From Hordeum vulgare subsp. vulgare (lineage: Eukaryota > Streptophyta > Magnoliopsida > Poales > Poaceae): a DNA stretch of 64,000 nucleotides. The position numbers and the translations under genes are program-made. Shown here one piece after another: positions 32,344 to 42,760 of this stretch. The notes under the pieces are model-generated. The model made no database searches, had not been told where the DNA came from, and saw only the letters and a program-made list of their open reading frames with translations. The DNA lies in assembly GCF_904849725.1 (NCBI RefSeq), contig NC_058521.1:338008638-338072637 (forward strand). The letters run 5' to 3'. Positions within the stretch are counted from its first letter, which is position 1; each line of letters starts with the position of its first letter.

Positions 32344-33675
32344 TGAGCCCGACGGCGCTCCTCGAAGGAGCCCGGCAACTCGCTCTTTGAGTTTGTCATT
32401 TTATGGGGTGATGATCCCGCCTTGTGTTTCACATACGCCTGAGGGGGTGGCGGAGTCTGCTCCGGGCGCACCGTATCTTCCGCCATGTTGGAATTGTGTT
32501 GGTCATCTTCCCCCAGTTCAGTAGGCTCTGTTGCTGCAGATACAGTAGAGAGGTCTAGCCGTTTCTTTGCAGAGGATTTAGCTTGTGGTGGTTTCACAAT
32601 TCCTCCCTCCTCTTGCTCCATCGACATTGTTTTCATGGGGCTCTCAGCTGTGTCCTCCATGTTTTCAGTGTCGCTCATGCCCGCCTCCTGGTAAGATCGT
32701 TTCTTGGCTGTATTCGCAGCCCTACTGTTTGCAGCAGCATGTCCATGCAAAACTCCTCCCTTCCTCGACGAGACCGGTTGCATGGAGGGTTCGAGTAGCT
32801 GTTCTGAGTATATTGGGTAGGCGATAGTGTACACCTGTTAGCTACCATCCATTTTCCATACTCCAGCTCATCAGGGCCGTGTACGCCATCCCCACACTCC
32901 TCCAGGACGTGACCCATGATACCACATACCTCACAGAAAAAAGCAATTTTCTCATACTTCACCGGTAGCAGTAGGGTTTCCTCCCCTCTGATCTTAAGCG
33001 GAGTGAATCGGAGGAGCGGTTCATCAATTTCGATCTTGACTCGCACCCTCACATAATTGCGTTCGAAAACCCTATTAGGGTTCATCTCCATGCTCTTCAC
33101 CCGGCCTATACAGCGAGCTAGTTGATCTAGTACCACTTCCCTCCGGTATAATTCAGGGGTATCATGTATTTGTGCCCAAACTTACACCCGATCAAGAGCG
33201 ACTATGTGCGGTTTGCCCTTACTGTCATATTCCTCGATCACCACCATTAAACCCCTGAAGATCCAAGGACCTTGGTGCATCACCCTATTCCAGTCTCCAA
33301 CACAGAAAAGCTGAATAATGAAGAGGTTGTCGTCCGCCTCGCGTATCCCCTGATCATATGCAAACGCCATACAAACTTCGTCGTTGTTTTGAAAGATTCG
33401 ACACTAAAGGGTTTGGACATATTCACTTTAGCAACCGCAAGCCATCGCGTCTCCTCTGCGAACTTCGAGATCTCTTCATCGTCCACCATCACTACATCTA
33501 ATTCAGATTCTTTAAGCTTCATGTTCTTCATTGCTGACTCCAGATCTGTTGGGGCTTTTCCCTTCCCACCACCCTGGTTCGAGCCACGAGGGGGCACCGG
33601 TCGATGAGGAGGCCATCGAGAGAGAGAGCCTCCGTCACGATCGAGATGTGTTGAGAAAAGCTTCCCAATCCTCAA
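32340..33675 (-). pseudogene. LINE ORF1: DUF4283-like protein with zinc knuckle
   Basis: The frame from about 33675 carries a DUF4283-like RNA-binding region (SKFAEETRWLAVAKV; then, after a frameshift, IQLFCVGDWNRVMHQGPWIF near 33300). A CCHC-type knuckle FCEVCGIMGHVLEECG lies near 32935-32885, followed by a hydrophilic tail ending RRRAQ. An in-frame stop (TAA near 33182) and shifts near 33370 and 32800 break it. Its stop TGA (32342-32340) overlaps the ORF2 start ATG (32343-32341) as ATGA. Confidence 0.82.
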
Positions 33676-33705
33676 CGACGGTAATGGTGCCGCCGGAGTA
33701 GAAAA

Positions 33706-33723
33706 CCCTAAACCCTAAACCCT
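33706..33723 (-). repeat. Telomere-like CCCTAAACCCTAAACCCT
   Basis: Two and a half plant telomere units sit at the 5' end of the LINE. Read in the LINE direction it is AGGGTTTAGGGTTTAGGG, which also resembles a telo-box promoter element. Confidence 0.85.
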
Positions 33724-33781
33724 CAACGGAGTTTTTGACTGTCGCCCTTCCCGTACGTGGACGCACACACACTCCCTTGTT

Positions 33782-36236
33782 GCTTTTTGCCTTTTGCATA
33801 CACAAGCACATACACTTGGGCCTAATTCGCATTGGCCACTAGTGTTTGCTGCAATCCAGCCCACGTTATTTTTTTTACCTCGGGACAAATTTTACTAATT
33901 GATCATGAAAAGTATTTTACAGATTGGTCCCTCAAGTTGGTGCATTTAATAAGTAATAAACCATGCATGCAAATAAAGCATGTCATGTATGTAAAACGAT
34001 TAGAATTTAGTGTAGATTCACAATATTCGACTTTCGTAATATGTGTAGAATGTTTAAACCATTTGTTTGTATTAATTTGTAAAAACGCCATGTTAAAATG
34101 ATTTATTTCATAAATAACTATAACTCCAATTAGAATGAATTATATATGTAACTTGCCTAAAAATATATGTAAAATAACATGGTGCATTTTATTTTCCATC
34201 TTAATAAATATAAAATGTGGTTATGCAAAACAGGACCAAATTCTTATTATGCATATGGGGTCATTTCGGAAAGGCTATACGTTGTTTCCGACCTCATTTA
34301 AAATGCGTAGATGATGTAGTCATTTATGCTTCACTTCTTGCCATGTTTAACAATGTTTAAATTGTTGGGGTAAATAAACGAGAATGAATTAAGTAAACTG
34401 ATCGTGGAATTTTGTCAATATGAAATCGTTGCATATTGAGCTTCACTTAACTTGTAGTATTTAATTGTTGCATCATGCCATGCCATGCCTATTTGTTTCT
34501 AGAATTGTTTATTCTCGATAGAGTTCTGCAAGCATTCAGAGTGTGAGGATCTGTTTGAGTATGCCCGTTCGTCTACTTCAGGTATCCATTCTTCTTCCAA
34601 GCGGGATCTCACGCAAATTGATCTTTTTCCTGGATACCACTACTATCATAGCCATGCTAGTTGTATCTTTTCTATTGCTATGTCTCGCTTCCTACCATAT
34701 GTTTGTCAAGCCACCCAAATGCAAAGATCAGCCTCCAACCCTCCACCTACCTAGCAAATCATTGTTTGGCTATGTTACCGCTTGCTCAACCCTTCTTATA
34801 ACATTGCTAGTTGCGGATGTAGGTTGTTTCCATGTGACAACATAGATATTTTGGGATATCAGAATATTCCTGCTACTTAATTTAATGCACGTATATACTT
34901 GGTAAAAGGTGGAAGGCTTGGCCTTTTGCTTGGTGTTTTGTTTCACCTTTTCTGCCCTACTTACTTGTGTACCGCTGTTACCTTCCATATTGATTTCTCC
35001 TAACATGCTTGGGGTTGTTATGGGGACCCCCTTGATTTTCGTTTTGGGATAAAACTCCGCTCGCAAGGTCCAATATTAATACTATATTTGCTCAACATAA
35101 TAATACTAAACACCTTTATTAAGGCATAGGGAGTTAGCGCTACCTACGGATATAAGGGGGCAGTGTTGATGGTGTTGGTCCCAAACGGACAGGCTGCGGG
35201 CCACCATGGGGAAACTCATGATTTGGTTCTACTCCTAGTGTGACCCATCCGTTCATGTCCTGAGAGCAAGATATGCGGTGTCCTATCGGGTTCGTCCACA
35301 CGTCGGGCAACCTTGCTAGATTTGTTTTACCTTTCTTGAACGTCTTATGCACTGTGATTTCGAGGATACCTTGGGCTATCTCGAGGTTGAGGTTTTCCAA
35401 AGTAGCTTGTGGATAGTTTGTGATGGATGAGTTGGAGTACCCCTGGAGGGTTAAATCTTTCTGAAAGCTGTGCCCGCGTTTATGTGGCAACTTGGAAAAT
35501 TGTTGAACACTAGATCATAAGAAACTTAAAGTAAACTCAACTAAAATACACCAACCGTGTGTGTAACCATGACCATCTCTTCTTGTGAGGTTGGAACCAA
35601 GAAGAGAACATGTTGGGGTTATGTTTGACTCGTAAGTAGGTGTTCAAGATCACTTATTGATCATTACTACTTCATGTTCATTTATGCATAGATCACTCTT
35701 CTTATTCTTGTACTCGTAAGTTAGCCACCCAAATAAGTGCTTAGTGCTTTCTACAGCCTCATCACTTAACCATACCTCATCCATTAAGCTTTGCTAGTCT
35801 CGATATTCTTGGAAATGATATTGTTGAGTCCTTGTTGCTCACACATTACTATAGAAACAGTTGCAGGTACAGTTAAAGCGATGCTTTGATGTGAGCGTGA
35901 TGCTTGTTTTATTTGGAGTTCTTCATCTTCTTCTCCGTTGATCATATGATAGGTTCCACACCGGCAGCTTAGGATTAACAATGATGGATGTCGCTTTTAT
36001 CGTTTGTTTTCGTTCATAGTTGGACCCTGCTTTTATGTATGATGATTGCTATGGATGTTTGTATTGAGATGACCATGATTTATTTTGTGGCATGTGTAAG
36101 ACAATTTCATATACTCTCATTTCCTATTAAATGTAATTGTAACGATATCCATTCTTGCGAAAGGACGAGATGCGCTTCTAACCCTATAAAGGCCCTCGAA
36201 CAAAAATAAGGATAGGATCGCATCTTAGATGTTACC
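33782..36236 (+). mobile_element. LARD-like 3' LTR, last piece
   Basis: The piece resumes after the LINE TSD and from 34956 onward is collinear with the 5' LTR end (890-2185). It ends near 36236 with GTTAC(C)A. No coding domain is seen; the 100-residue frame at 34543-34845 is unsupported. Confidence 0.65.
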
Positions 36237-37497
36237 ATGATGCCCCTATTTTTTTATTTTGCTTTTGCTTTTTGTTTTATCGTTTCTATTTTTATTTTTC
36301 CTTCTTCAAATTAATTCGATATTTTCAAAGAAAATCCAATTTCGAAAGTTTCGAGTTTGGAATAATATAGAGAAATCGTAAAGTGCTCATGATTTAAAAA
36401 CCTTCTTCCCATATCATAAAAAAAATCACAATTTTAAAAATAAATTTTCAAATAAAAAATGTTCATGTTTTTTAAATAATGATCATGTATCCAAAACATA
36501 TTCGGTCATTTGCAGAAAAAATCCATGAAATTTTTGAAAATATTCACAAAAATGAAAGCGGATACGTAAATAGCTAAAAAAAGAAACCGCTGTTTACATA
36601 GGTTTTTCGTTAGAGCATCAGTATAGGTCATTTTACAATTCTAGTTAGTCCCTTGTATGTCGGGGTGAGAAAAAGCTTTCACTGTTCTGTACAACGCCGA
36701 GCCCCGAAAAATGGACATAACTTCCTATGGGTTCTTTTTTTTTTGTAAGCTATATGAAAATGACTAAAATTGTATTTTGCAAATTCACGATTTCAATTTT
36801 CCTTCATGAAATAATTGATGTTCATGACTTTTAAAAAATGATCGTGTATTCAAGACATATTCGGTCATTTTTAGAAAATGCCCATGAAATTTTTGAAAAT
36901 GTTCACAAAAATAAAAATAGATCCATAAATAACGAACAAAACAAATTGTCGCTTACCTAGATGTTTTATTAAGGGATCTATAGAGGTCGTTTTACGGTTT
37001 TTTTAGTCCCGAAAAATATTTTCATGTTGTGTACAACTCTGAGGCCCGGAAAGTTGACACAATGTCCTATGGGTTCATTTTGCTAAACTATATAAAAATG
37101 ACTAGAAGTTTATTGTGCCTTCATGCACAATTATGTTTGTTGTGGTACAATCTTTTTACTAGTTATAAAAAACACCGCTACACTAGGTTAAGGCAACACA
37201 CACCTTTCATTTGTCTAGCTCACGCATGGTCTATCAATGTAGTTTGCTCAGCCAAAAAAATATATTTCATTGTGGCATCTTAGGAAATCAAATCGCTATA
37301 AGACCATCTCATTTTCTGTTTTAAAAGTCCCATGTCTCATCATGGGATCATTCAAACATAATTTGTGAAATGACGTTCTAAAAGTCCTTATCTCCTCGTG
37401 GCATTTGATTCACATTTTTTTAATCTCTACCACGTATGGATAATGTGATTGTTTTTCTCCCGCTTAAACCCACGAGAAGATTTGCTACTTTTCTAGT

Positions 37498-37501
<4 letters not shown>
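36237..37501. other. AT-rich spacer with no gene
   Basis: Low-GC DNA beyond the LARD-like element. Apart from the 359-bp tandem duplication inside it, no domain, TIR or LTR boundary is seen. Confidence 0.5.
36440..37120 (+). repeat. Tandem duplication of a 359-bp unit
   Basis: The anchor 'catattcggtcattt' occurs at 36497 and 36856 (359 apart). Neighbouring strings also match in order: 'catgaaatttttgaaaat', 'ttcacaaaaat', 'ggtc(a/g)ttttac' and 'tcctatgggttc'. The two copies are clearly diverged. Confidence 0.85.

Positions 37502-37579
<78 letters not shown>
37502..37579. repeat. (TA)n microsatellite, about 39 units
   Basis: An uninterrupted TA run directly beside the MITE-like pair. Its length is likely to vary and may be imprecise in an assembly. 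Confidence 0.98.
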
Positions 37580-37582
<3 letters not shown>

Positions 37583-37588
37583 ATTGAC

Positions 37589-38355
37589 TATTCGTCACCA
37601 TAGGTGAAGAATAATTATTCTTTACCCCCCTCTGTCATCAATGGACCGTAATTTTATGTTTCATAATTTGTTTCTTACTTCATACGTAAAAGGAGACCGT
37701 AAGAAAATATATAGTCACCAAAAAGAAAATTGGAAGTCATGTAAAATTACAAATATAAAAACATAGTGTAAAATATACATGAAATGTGATTTTTCTGATA
37801 TTATGACCTATATTTTTAATTTTTTACATCAAATTTTGTGTCAAAAATCTATATAAATGTAACTATTGGTATTCCAAATGTAGTTTATTTAGGAAATAAT
37901 TGTAAGATTACCTCGGTGAAGAAGAACTTATTTTGCATCCTGGATGACGAATGGACTTTCTATATATAGATATATATAGAAACTCTATTTATCACCCAGG
38001 GTGCAGAATAGTTTATTCTTCACCTGAGATAATCTTACAATCAATTTACAAATAAATTACATTTGAAATACAAATAGTTACATTTATATTGAATCACTAC
38101 GTAAATTTTGACAAAAGAAAAACAATAATATAGGTCACAAGATTAGAAAAAATTGAATTTTTCGTATTTTTTGCACTATTTTTGTATGTTCTTAATTTTA
38201 CTTGACATAAAATGTTTTTATGGTGATTATATTTTTTATGCTCTATTTTTACATATAAAATAAGGCAAAATTGACGGGACATAAAATTACGGTGCAATGA
38301 GGTGAACATACAGGGGGGGTGAAGGATAACTATTCCTCACCCAGGGTGACCAATA
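37589..38355. mobile_element. Two MITE-like elements in inverted orientation
   Basis: The left copy (37589-37952) and the right copy (37984-38355) are inverted relative to each other and collinear along their length. Shared text includes 'cgtaattttatgt', 'gacctatat', 'tataaatgtaacta' and 'taagatta(c/t)ctc'. Each copy has its own inverted tips of about 35-40 bases of the form CTATT..TCACCC..GGGTG.AGAATA. They are separated by about 30 bases of TATATA text. The superfamily is not decided. Confidence 0.75.
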
Positions 38356-39081
38356 GCGCGAATAGATTTTGAGTTTGTTACATGCAAAAAATTTACAGCC
38401 TATAAACACCTTACGTAAGTGATAATTGATAAATGAATTTGCATGTCGGTAGATTCAACCATCTATTTTGTGGCAAATATGCAAGCACGCATGAGTATCA
38501 ATTGTTATTGAATTTTCAAACCTTTTTTCGAAGATGGTCGTTTTATCTCGAATCTGATATATTGATGTGTATTCACATATTTTGAGGTGCATTGTAGTAT
38601 TTTGTATAATTCTAACTCAAAAAACATAAAATAAATCAAGAATAAGTTAATTTTTGTGTTTATAATCACTATCATTGACCTATCTTTTATGTTATTTAAC
38701 ATGTTTTAATCTAAAGATCATACATGTGCCTCGGAAAATACTTTTCCATTCAACATGAACGAAGCCTTCCATTGAGAATGGAGAGTCACATTCTCAAGCC
38801 TCGCGGGAGGGTGCATGCATTTGTTTCCGTTGCAACACATGATCCTTTTTGCTAGTAGATGAAGTATATCACAAAAGTGGTTCTTTTTCACTAGAAAAAC
38901 AACTAGCTCCAATAGATGATGTAAAATAGGACATTAGTGCTCTAGTAGATGTTGTAAAACTACTAGAACTAATAGACCATTTCAAACATAGTTCAAAGTT
39001 CACTTGAAGCAGATATAGTGGAAACAACATAATAGAACAACATCAAAAACTAAAACTACTCATTGTTGTTCTTAACTCCTC
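38356..39081. other. Spacer with no recognisable feature
   Basis: AT-rich DNA. A short inverted pair (cttccattcaacatgaacgaa/ttccattgagaatgg region, 38740-38790) and minor local repeats of 'tagatg(a/t)tgtaaaa' near 38916 and 38945 are all that I see. Confidence 0.4.
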
Positions 39082-39385
39082 CTAGAACTGATTTTTGCTC
39101 GGTCTGTCGCACTCATCGACCTTCTCCTCCTCCTCCTCAACAGAGTCATCCCTGCCTGACAATTCAGACTCGGCGAGAATTACCGTCAAGGGGTTGGCCT
39201 CATCATCCTTATTCATTGTCTTCCTCTTCTGCTCGGCTTCATGCTTTCAATAGAACTCTTTCTCGACGTAGGCATGCTCTGGATGCTCCCGCATGAACCT
39301 TTCCATTGCCTCATTGTCAATATCTCGTGAGCAATGTGAATCACCGGCTTCTTCTTCTTATCCCCCTCGATCGGTTGTATCTTAA
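39082..39385 (-). pseudogene. Truncated gene fragment, unknown protein with acidic tail
   Basis: On the minus strand the text reads KIQPIEGDKKKKPVIHIAHE from about 39382. After a frameshift it becomes EAMERFMREHPEHAYVEKEFY, then a stop-containing spot, then EQKRKTMNKDDEANPLTVIL, and ends in an acidic run (DDSVEEEEEKVDE) with a stop at 39082-39084. The fragment is cut at 39385 by the start of CACTA-4. It is too long and too biased in residue choice to be a chance frame, but I do not recognise the family. Confidence 0.4.
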
Positions 39386-39465
39386 CACTAGTGGAGAAAT
39401 GGTTAGCCACAACTATTGTCAGTGGCGCGCCATTTCCCACCAACACGAGCACTAATATTTTCAAA

Positions 39466-40035
39466 TAGTGTTGGCGTCGGCTAAATTTTTACGTTATTTC
39501 TACACACATGGTGGTGGCGTTCGAATTCGGCCAAACATTACTTGTATGAGGACTCAAGTGCTCTAACCTTGCACAAATTATTTTTAGCGTGGCCAAAGTC
39601 CCTATGGCAGCACTATGCGCCATACTTGTGTCGTGCAAAGTGTGTCGCACACCATAGGTACATTTTGTGTAGTCCGTAGATATTGTGGTGGCATTCCTAA
39701 AGGTAGAACTGCATAAGTATTTGCATGTCTCGATATATAGCTAGACCCTAGGCTATCTCTTAACGGTAATATCATATATAATTGTGTATAGAGACAAACT
39801 GACGTCTTCTTCCTTCGATCCATTGAGAGCTAGGCTATATCCACGACTACTTGCTTTTGTGTGTATAATCCTCTAGGTATGTAATGGCCAATATTTTCGA
39901 TCTCAATTTTTTTAGCAAATACATGCATGTGTAGTAATATGCTGAAAAAAATTTGACCATTTTTTGTAGGCACTTTGGAAGTGCATGATTCATATATATA
40001 TATATATATGGATTTTTAAAATCGAGTTGGAAGAT
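39466..40035 (+). other. Left flank of CACTA-4 before the tnp2 remnant
   Basis: This is subterminal and presumed promoter DNA. It has 'gtggtggcgttcg' and 'tgtgccatac'-type repeats up to about 39660, then AT-rich DNA with a short (AT)n near 39990-40010. No coding domain is seen. Confidence 0.4.
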
Positions 40036-40585
40036 ATGAATCGGGAAGGGAAAACAATATTATGTCCATGTAAGAAGTGCAAAACATAGTTTTTATTGAC
40101 CCTTCTACTGGTCGTGTGAAGATGCACTTGTCGAAATATGATTTATGCGTGGTTACACACGATGGACAAGTCATGCTGATGAAGCGGCGGATGCCCAAGT
40201 CGAAGGAGCAGTACATGATGATGAGCTACATGTAGGTGTGAAGAATGTTTCAGAACATGATCACCTCGACGGATAGGAAAGCCGTGCGGGGGTTCATGAA
40301 CCGATAAACATTTCATACAAAGGACAGGAAGAACGCAATGGTGAACCGATAAACATTTCATACAAAGGACAGTAAGAATGCAATGGTAAAGACTACCGAA
40401 GAAAGAAGATCTATATGACTATGACCAATGAGACACCTATCAGGAAGAAAATGACGTTATTCGGAAAGAGAAGTGTAAGAAAAGACATAGAAGCACGTGA
40501 GATGCAGAAACTTCCGTTGAGAGCCCCCTCACAAATAAGAGAAAAGCTTCTGTTAAGAGAAATTGAGAAACGACGCCGTAGTTGA
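40036..40585 (+). pseudogene. tnp2 N-terminal (Transpos_assoc) remnant of CACTA-4
   Basis: The ATG at 40036 begins MNREGKTILCPCKKCK, the Cys motif of the Transpos_assoc domain. After a stop and a frameshift, the frame reads STGRVKMHLSKY and then GYTRWTSHADEA, the usual GFM.GYT.W..HGE signature. The sequence then drifts into a charged tail ending EIEKRRRS with TGA at 40583-40585. The Transposase_21 core is absent, so most of the gene has been deleted. Confidence 0.7.
40298..40387 (+). repeat. 45-bp tandem duplication in the tnp2 remnant
   Basis: 'gaaccgataaacatttcata' begins at 40298 and 40343. The two 45-bp units differ at only a few positions, and the duplication keeps the reading frame. 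Confidence 0.95.
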
Positions 40586-40859
40586 TTATTATTAATTTAG
40601 CCGCATTCGACTGTATTTTAATGTTAATGTAAAAATCTTCTTGCGTATATGACGTCACCACCTCATTCTGACATTTTTATGTTGACTGAATTTTATTATT
40701 CTACATTTGTATTGACCTTCCAAAATTGAGTTATACTTTTGGAAGGAAAATAACTATGGCGTTGGTGACATCGCTAGTACAATAGCTAACACAACTATGT
40801 TATTGGTGACGTCACCAACGTCATTGCTATTTTCCCCTTGTTTTTCTCAATTTGGGGGA

Positions 40860-41310
40860 AATCTTCACATCAAAACTTTCATTTCGCGCACTCACACCCT
40901 CCGCTCCTTGTGCCATCGCCACAACCTTTGTTGTCTCGCTCCCCTTCCGTTGAGCAACCACCCCTTCGGTCGCCACACTGCTCGAGTCGTCGTCGACCCC
41001 CCAACCGCCTCGATATCATTGCGGTGTCTTTACTCCCTTCCCCATCGCCGCGCCACTGAGACCAACGACCTCAACCTTGCCGCGGCTTCCTCCCCCCTCC
41101 CCCACCGTACCCACCAGGCCTTCCGGTCGCCGCACTACATAAGTCGATGTCGCACCAACCACCTCGACCTTGTTGCGATGCCTTTACTCCCTCCACCATC
41201 GTCGTGTCGTTGGCCCCAACCACCTCGAGCTCGCTGTGTTCTTTACCCCCTCCCACGTCGGTGTCCACCTACCCCACCGGTGCCAACACCTCGATTTCGT
41301 CAGTAAGTGA
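40860..41310 (+). other. C-rich leader-like region in CACTA-4
   Basis: C-rich DNA with repeated 'ccaaccacctcgacctt', 'tcgccgc' and 'tttactccctccaccatcg' text, like the GC-rich leaders next to the second genes of CACTA-1, -2 and -3. Its frames (up to 169 residues) look repeat-driven, so I leave them uncalled. Confidence 0.45.
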
Positions 41311-41491
41311 TTGAGATTCCTTTTTTAAGTTCATACACATATGGTTGGAATTACTACACATAAATTTAGAGTAAATTAGTTGTAGTTGTAACAATGTCAG
41401 TTTTTTTGGAGATGTATTTGAGGAAATGTGGTTAAAATTTTGTCTCGATGAAAATGTGGTTGCTTGCATTTTCCTTGCAGAGAATGCATAG

Positions 41492-42375
41492 TGGCGGGGC
41501 AGATGTGTGCAGTCGATCACCTATGGGGCCATTGGCCCCTTCGTGGTTCGACAAGGAGATCAGGTTGCAAAAAGAGCAGAAACTATGAGGCAACACGATG
41601 AAGATACTTGGGGCATTTACCTAGGTTCGGGCCACTGAGAAGTGTAAAACCCTACTTCTGCTTTGGTGGATTGATTTGGGGGTGACGGAGTTTACACGGT
41701 GTTCTGCCCCGGCATGGGTTGCCGCGGAGAGTTACTGTGTGTGCTAATACTCTAGAGTCCTAAATCCCCTGGGTCCGAATCCTTGGCTAGGTTGTCTTGA
41801 CTTGGGCCTCCTTTTATAGCTCAAGGGGCGTCCACCGTGGCAATTAGACATGATTAGATGGCTAACAATGCTGTCATACCTAACTCTGGCATCTAAGAAA
41901 AAAGCCATAAATGCAGCCTTAGGTGGCGAGCGGGGGTGCGTCCCCGGCAAGCTCCTGCCAGCTCTTAGCTGGCCGTTATTTGGTGTCTTAACACGCCTCT
42001 GGACGGGTGTCAACTATTCCTAATATATCTTCCGGCGTGCCGCCACGTATCTCGCAAGAGCCACTCAGATATCTGGGAGCTCGACACCCCATCAATAAGT
42101 GACTGGTGTAGCGATGAGGTGGTGTAGTGGCAGATTGGCTCATGCTTTTCGGGGAGGTGACTTAAGGGTCTTGATGAGGATGCATTTTCCTTCATCCCCG
42201 TCACGTGCCTGGGGTTCTCGGATCGTCTTGGCCTGTCTTGGGATGGTTGTGTGGGTCTTGCCGACGTCTGGTTCCGGCTATCTGCTTGGGTTGATGGTTG
42301 CCTTTGAGGGGTTATGCTCTTAATGTGTGTGCAAAAGTCACGGGCACTAGGTACCCCATTATTAGTGCATAGACA
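41492..42375 (-). mobile_element. 3' LTR of the Tat-like Gypsy element
   Basis: 884 bp, collinear with 61561-62438. Shared landmarks are 'gatcacctatggggccattg' type text, 'aatactctagagtcctaaat' and 'ggtaccccatta'. On the minus strand it is preceded by a purine-rich tract (CACGGGGGCTCC, from 42387 down to 42376). The tip is TGTCTATGC versus TGTCGGTGC in the 5' copy. Confidence 0.92.
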
Positions 42376-42641
42376 GGAGCCCCCGTGCTTGGCCCATACG
42401 CGCTCGCCCAACGCTGTTGGGTCAGGCCCAAATTTCATGCACCGGCGTGAAATTGCAAAGGGGTAACCGTCAACCCGTTGTTGTGCATTGTCCCACCACT
42501 TCAGGCCGTTTCCACCACGCGCGCCGCATGGATTGGATTGATGGGGCGCTTACCTGTTCACCCGTGATTGGGGGCAATGACATAGGTGGATATGGGCGGC
42601 AACCCTTGGAGCGTAGGAGAGCCAGCTCCCTGCATTCTCCC
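42376..42641. other. Short spacer between 3' LTR and antisense promoter
   Basis: It contains the polypurine tract (minus strand) and GC-balanced sequence. No gene is seen. Confidence 0.5.
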
Positions 42642-42648
42642 TATAAAA
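42642..42648 (+). promoter_or_regulatory. TATA box of the antisense ORF
   Basis: CCTATAAAAAC lies about 113 bases upstream of an ATG at 42761, on the strand opposite to gag-pol. A C/T-rich leader (ctcctctcccccaacc) follows. Confidence 0.5.
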
Positions 42649-42760
42649 ACGGGAGGGGTGCGGTAGGCGATGCTCATCCATGTGTCTCCTCTCCCCCAAC
42701 CTAGGGTTGCCCGACTTACTCTTCTCTTCTTTCCCCTTGAGGTGGCTTTGGTTTGTTGTT

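Larger units (their letters stand above)
18201..33764 (-). mobile_element. L1-like LINE, near full length, split by two insertions
   Basis: The LINE runs on the minus strand: 5' end at 33764, 3' end at 18201 with the A-tail seen as a T run (18199-18206) next to a 'tcaataaagcagtgttttat'-like 3' end. Flanking direct repeats are ACACACACTGCCTTGTT (18184-18200) and ACACACACTCCCTTGTT (33765-33781), 17 bases with one mismatch. After removing the hAT element and CACTA-2 with one TSD copy each, it is about 5.6 kb, as expected for a full plant L1. It carries ORF1 (zinc knuckle) and ORF2 (endonuclease, reverse transcriptase, zf-RVT, RNase H), both broken by stops or frameshifts. It sits in the LARD-like 3' LTR. 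Confidence 0.9.
4836..36236 (+). mobile_element. 3' LTR of the LARD-like element, split by three insertions
   Basis: The LTR opens with TGTAACAAC at 4836, right after the purine tract, and ends near 36236 where the match to the 5' LTR end stops. Its own pieces are 4836-5215, 5852-5943, 16995-18200 and 33782-36236. Between them sit the Mutator-like element, CACTA-1 and the LINE, each bounded by its own TSD. Without the insertions the LTR is about 4.1 kb. A TATA-like string (tatttatag, 17079-17087) in the third piece could be the LTR promoter. The pieces show no convincing protein; the GC-rich part near 17130-18000 has open frames on both strands but no recognisable domain. Confidence 0.65.

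Noticed and set aside
32193..32827. Plus-strand frames opposite LINE ORF1
   Set aside because: Shadows of the minus-strand ORF1, whose zinc knuckle and junction with ORF2 are clear.
40797..41306. 169-residue frame in CACTA-4
   Set aside because: C-rich repeated text resembling the leaders of the other CACTA elements; no domain recognised.
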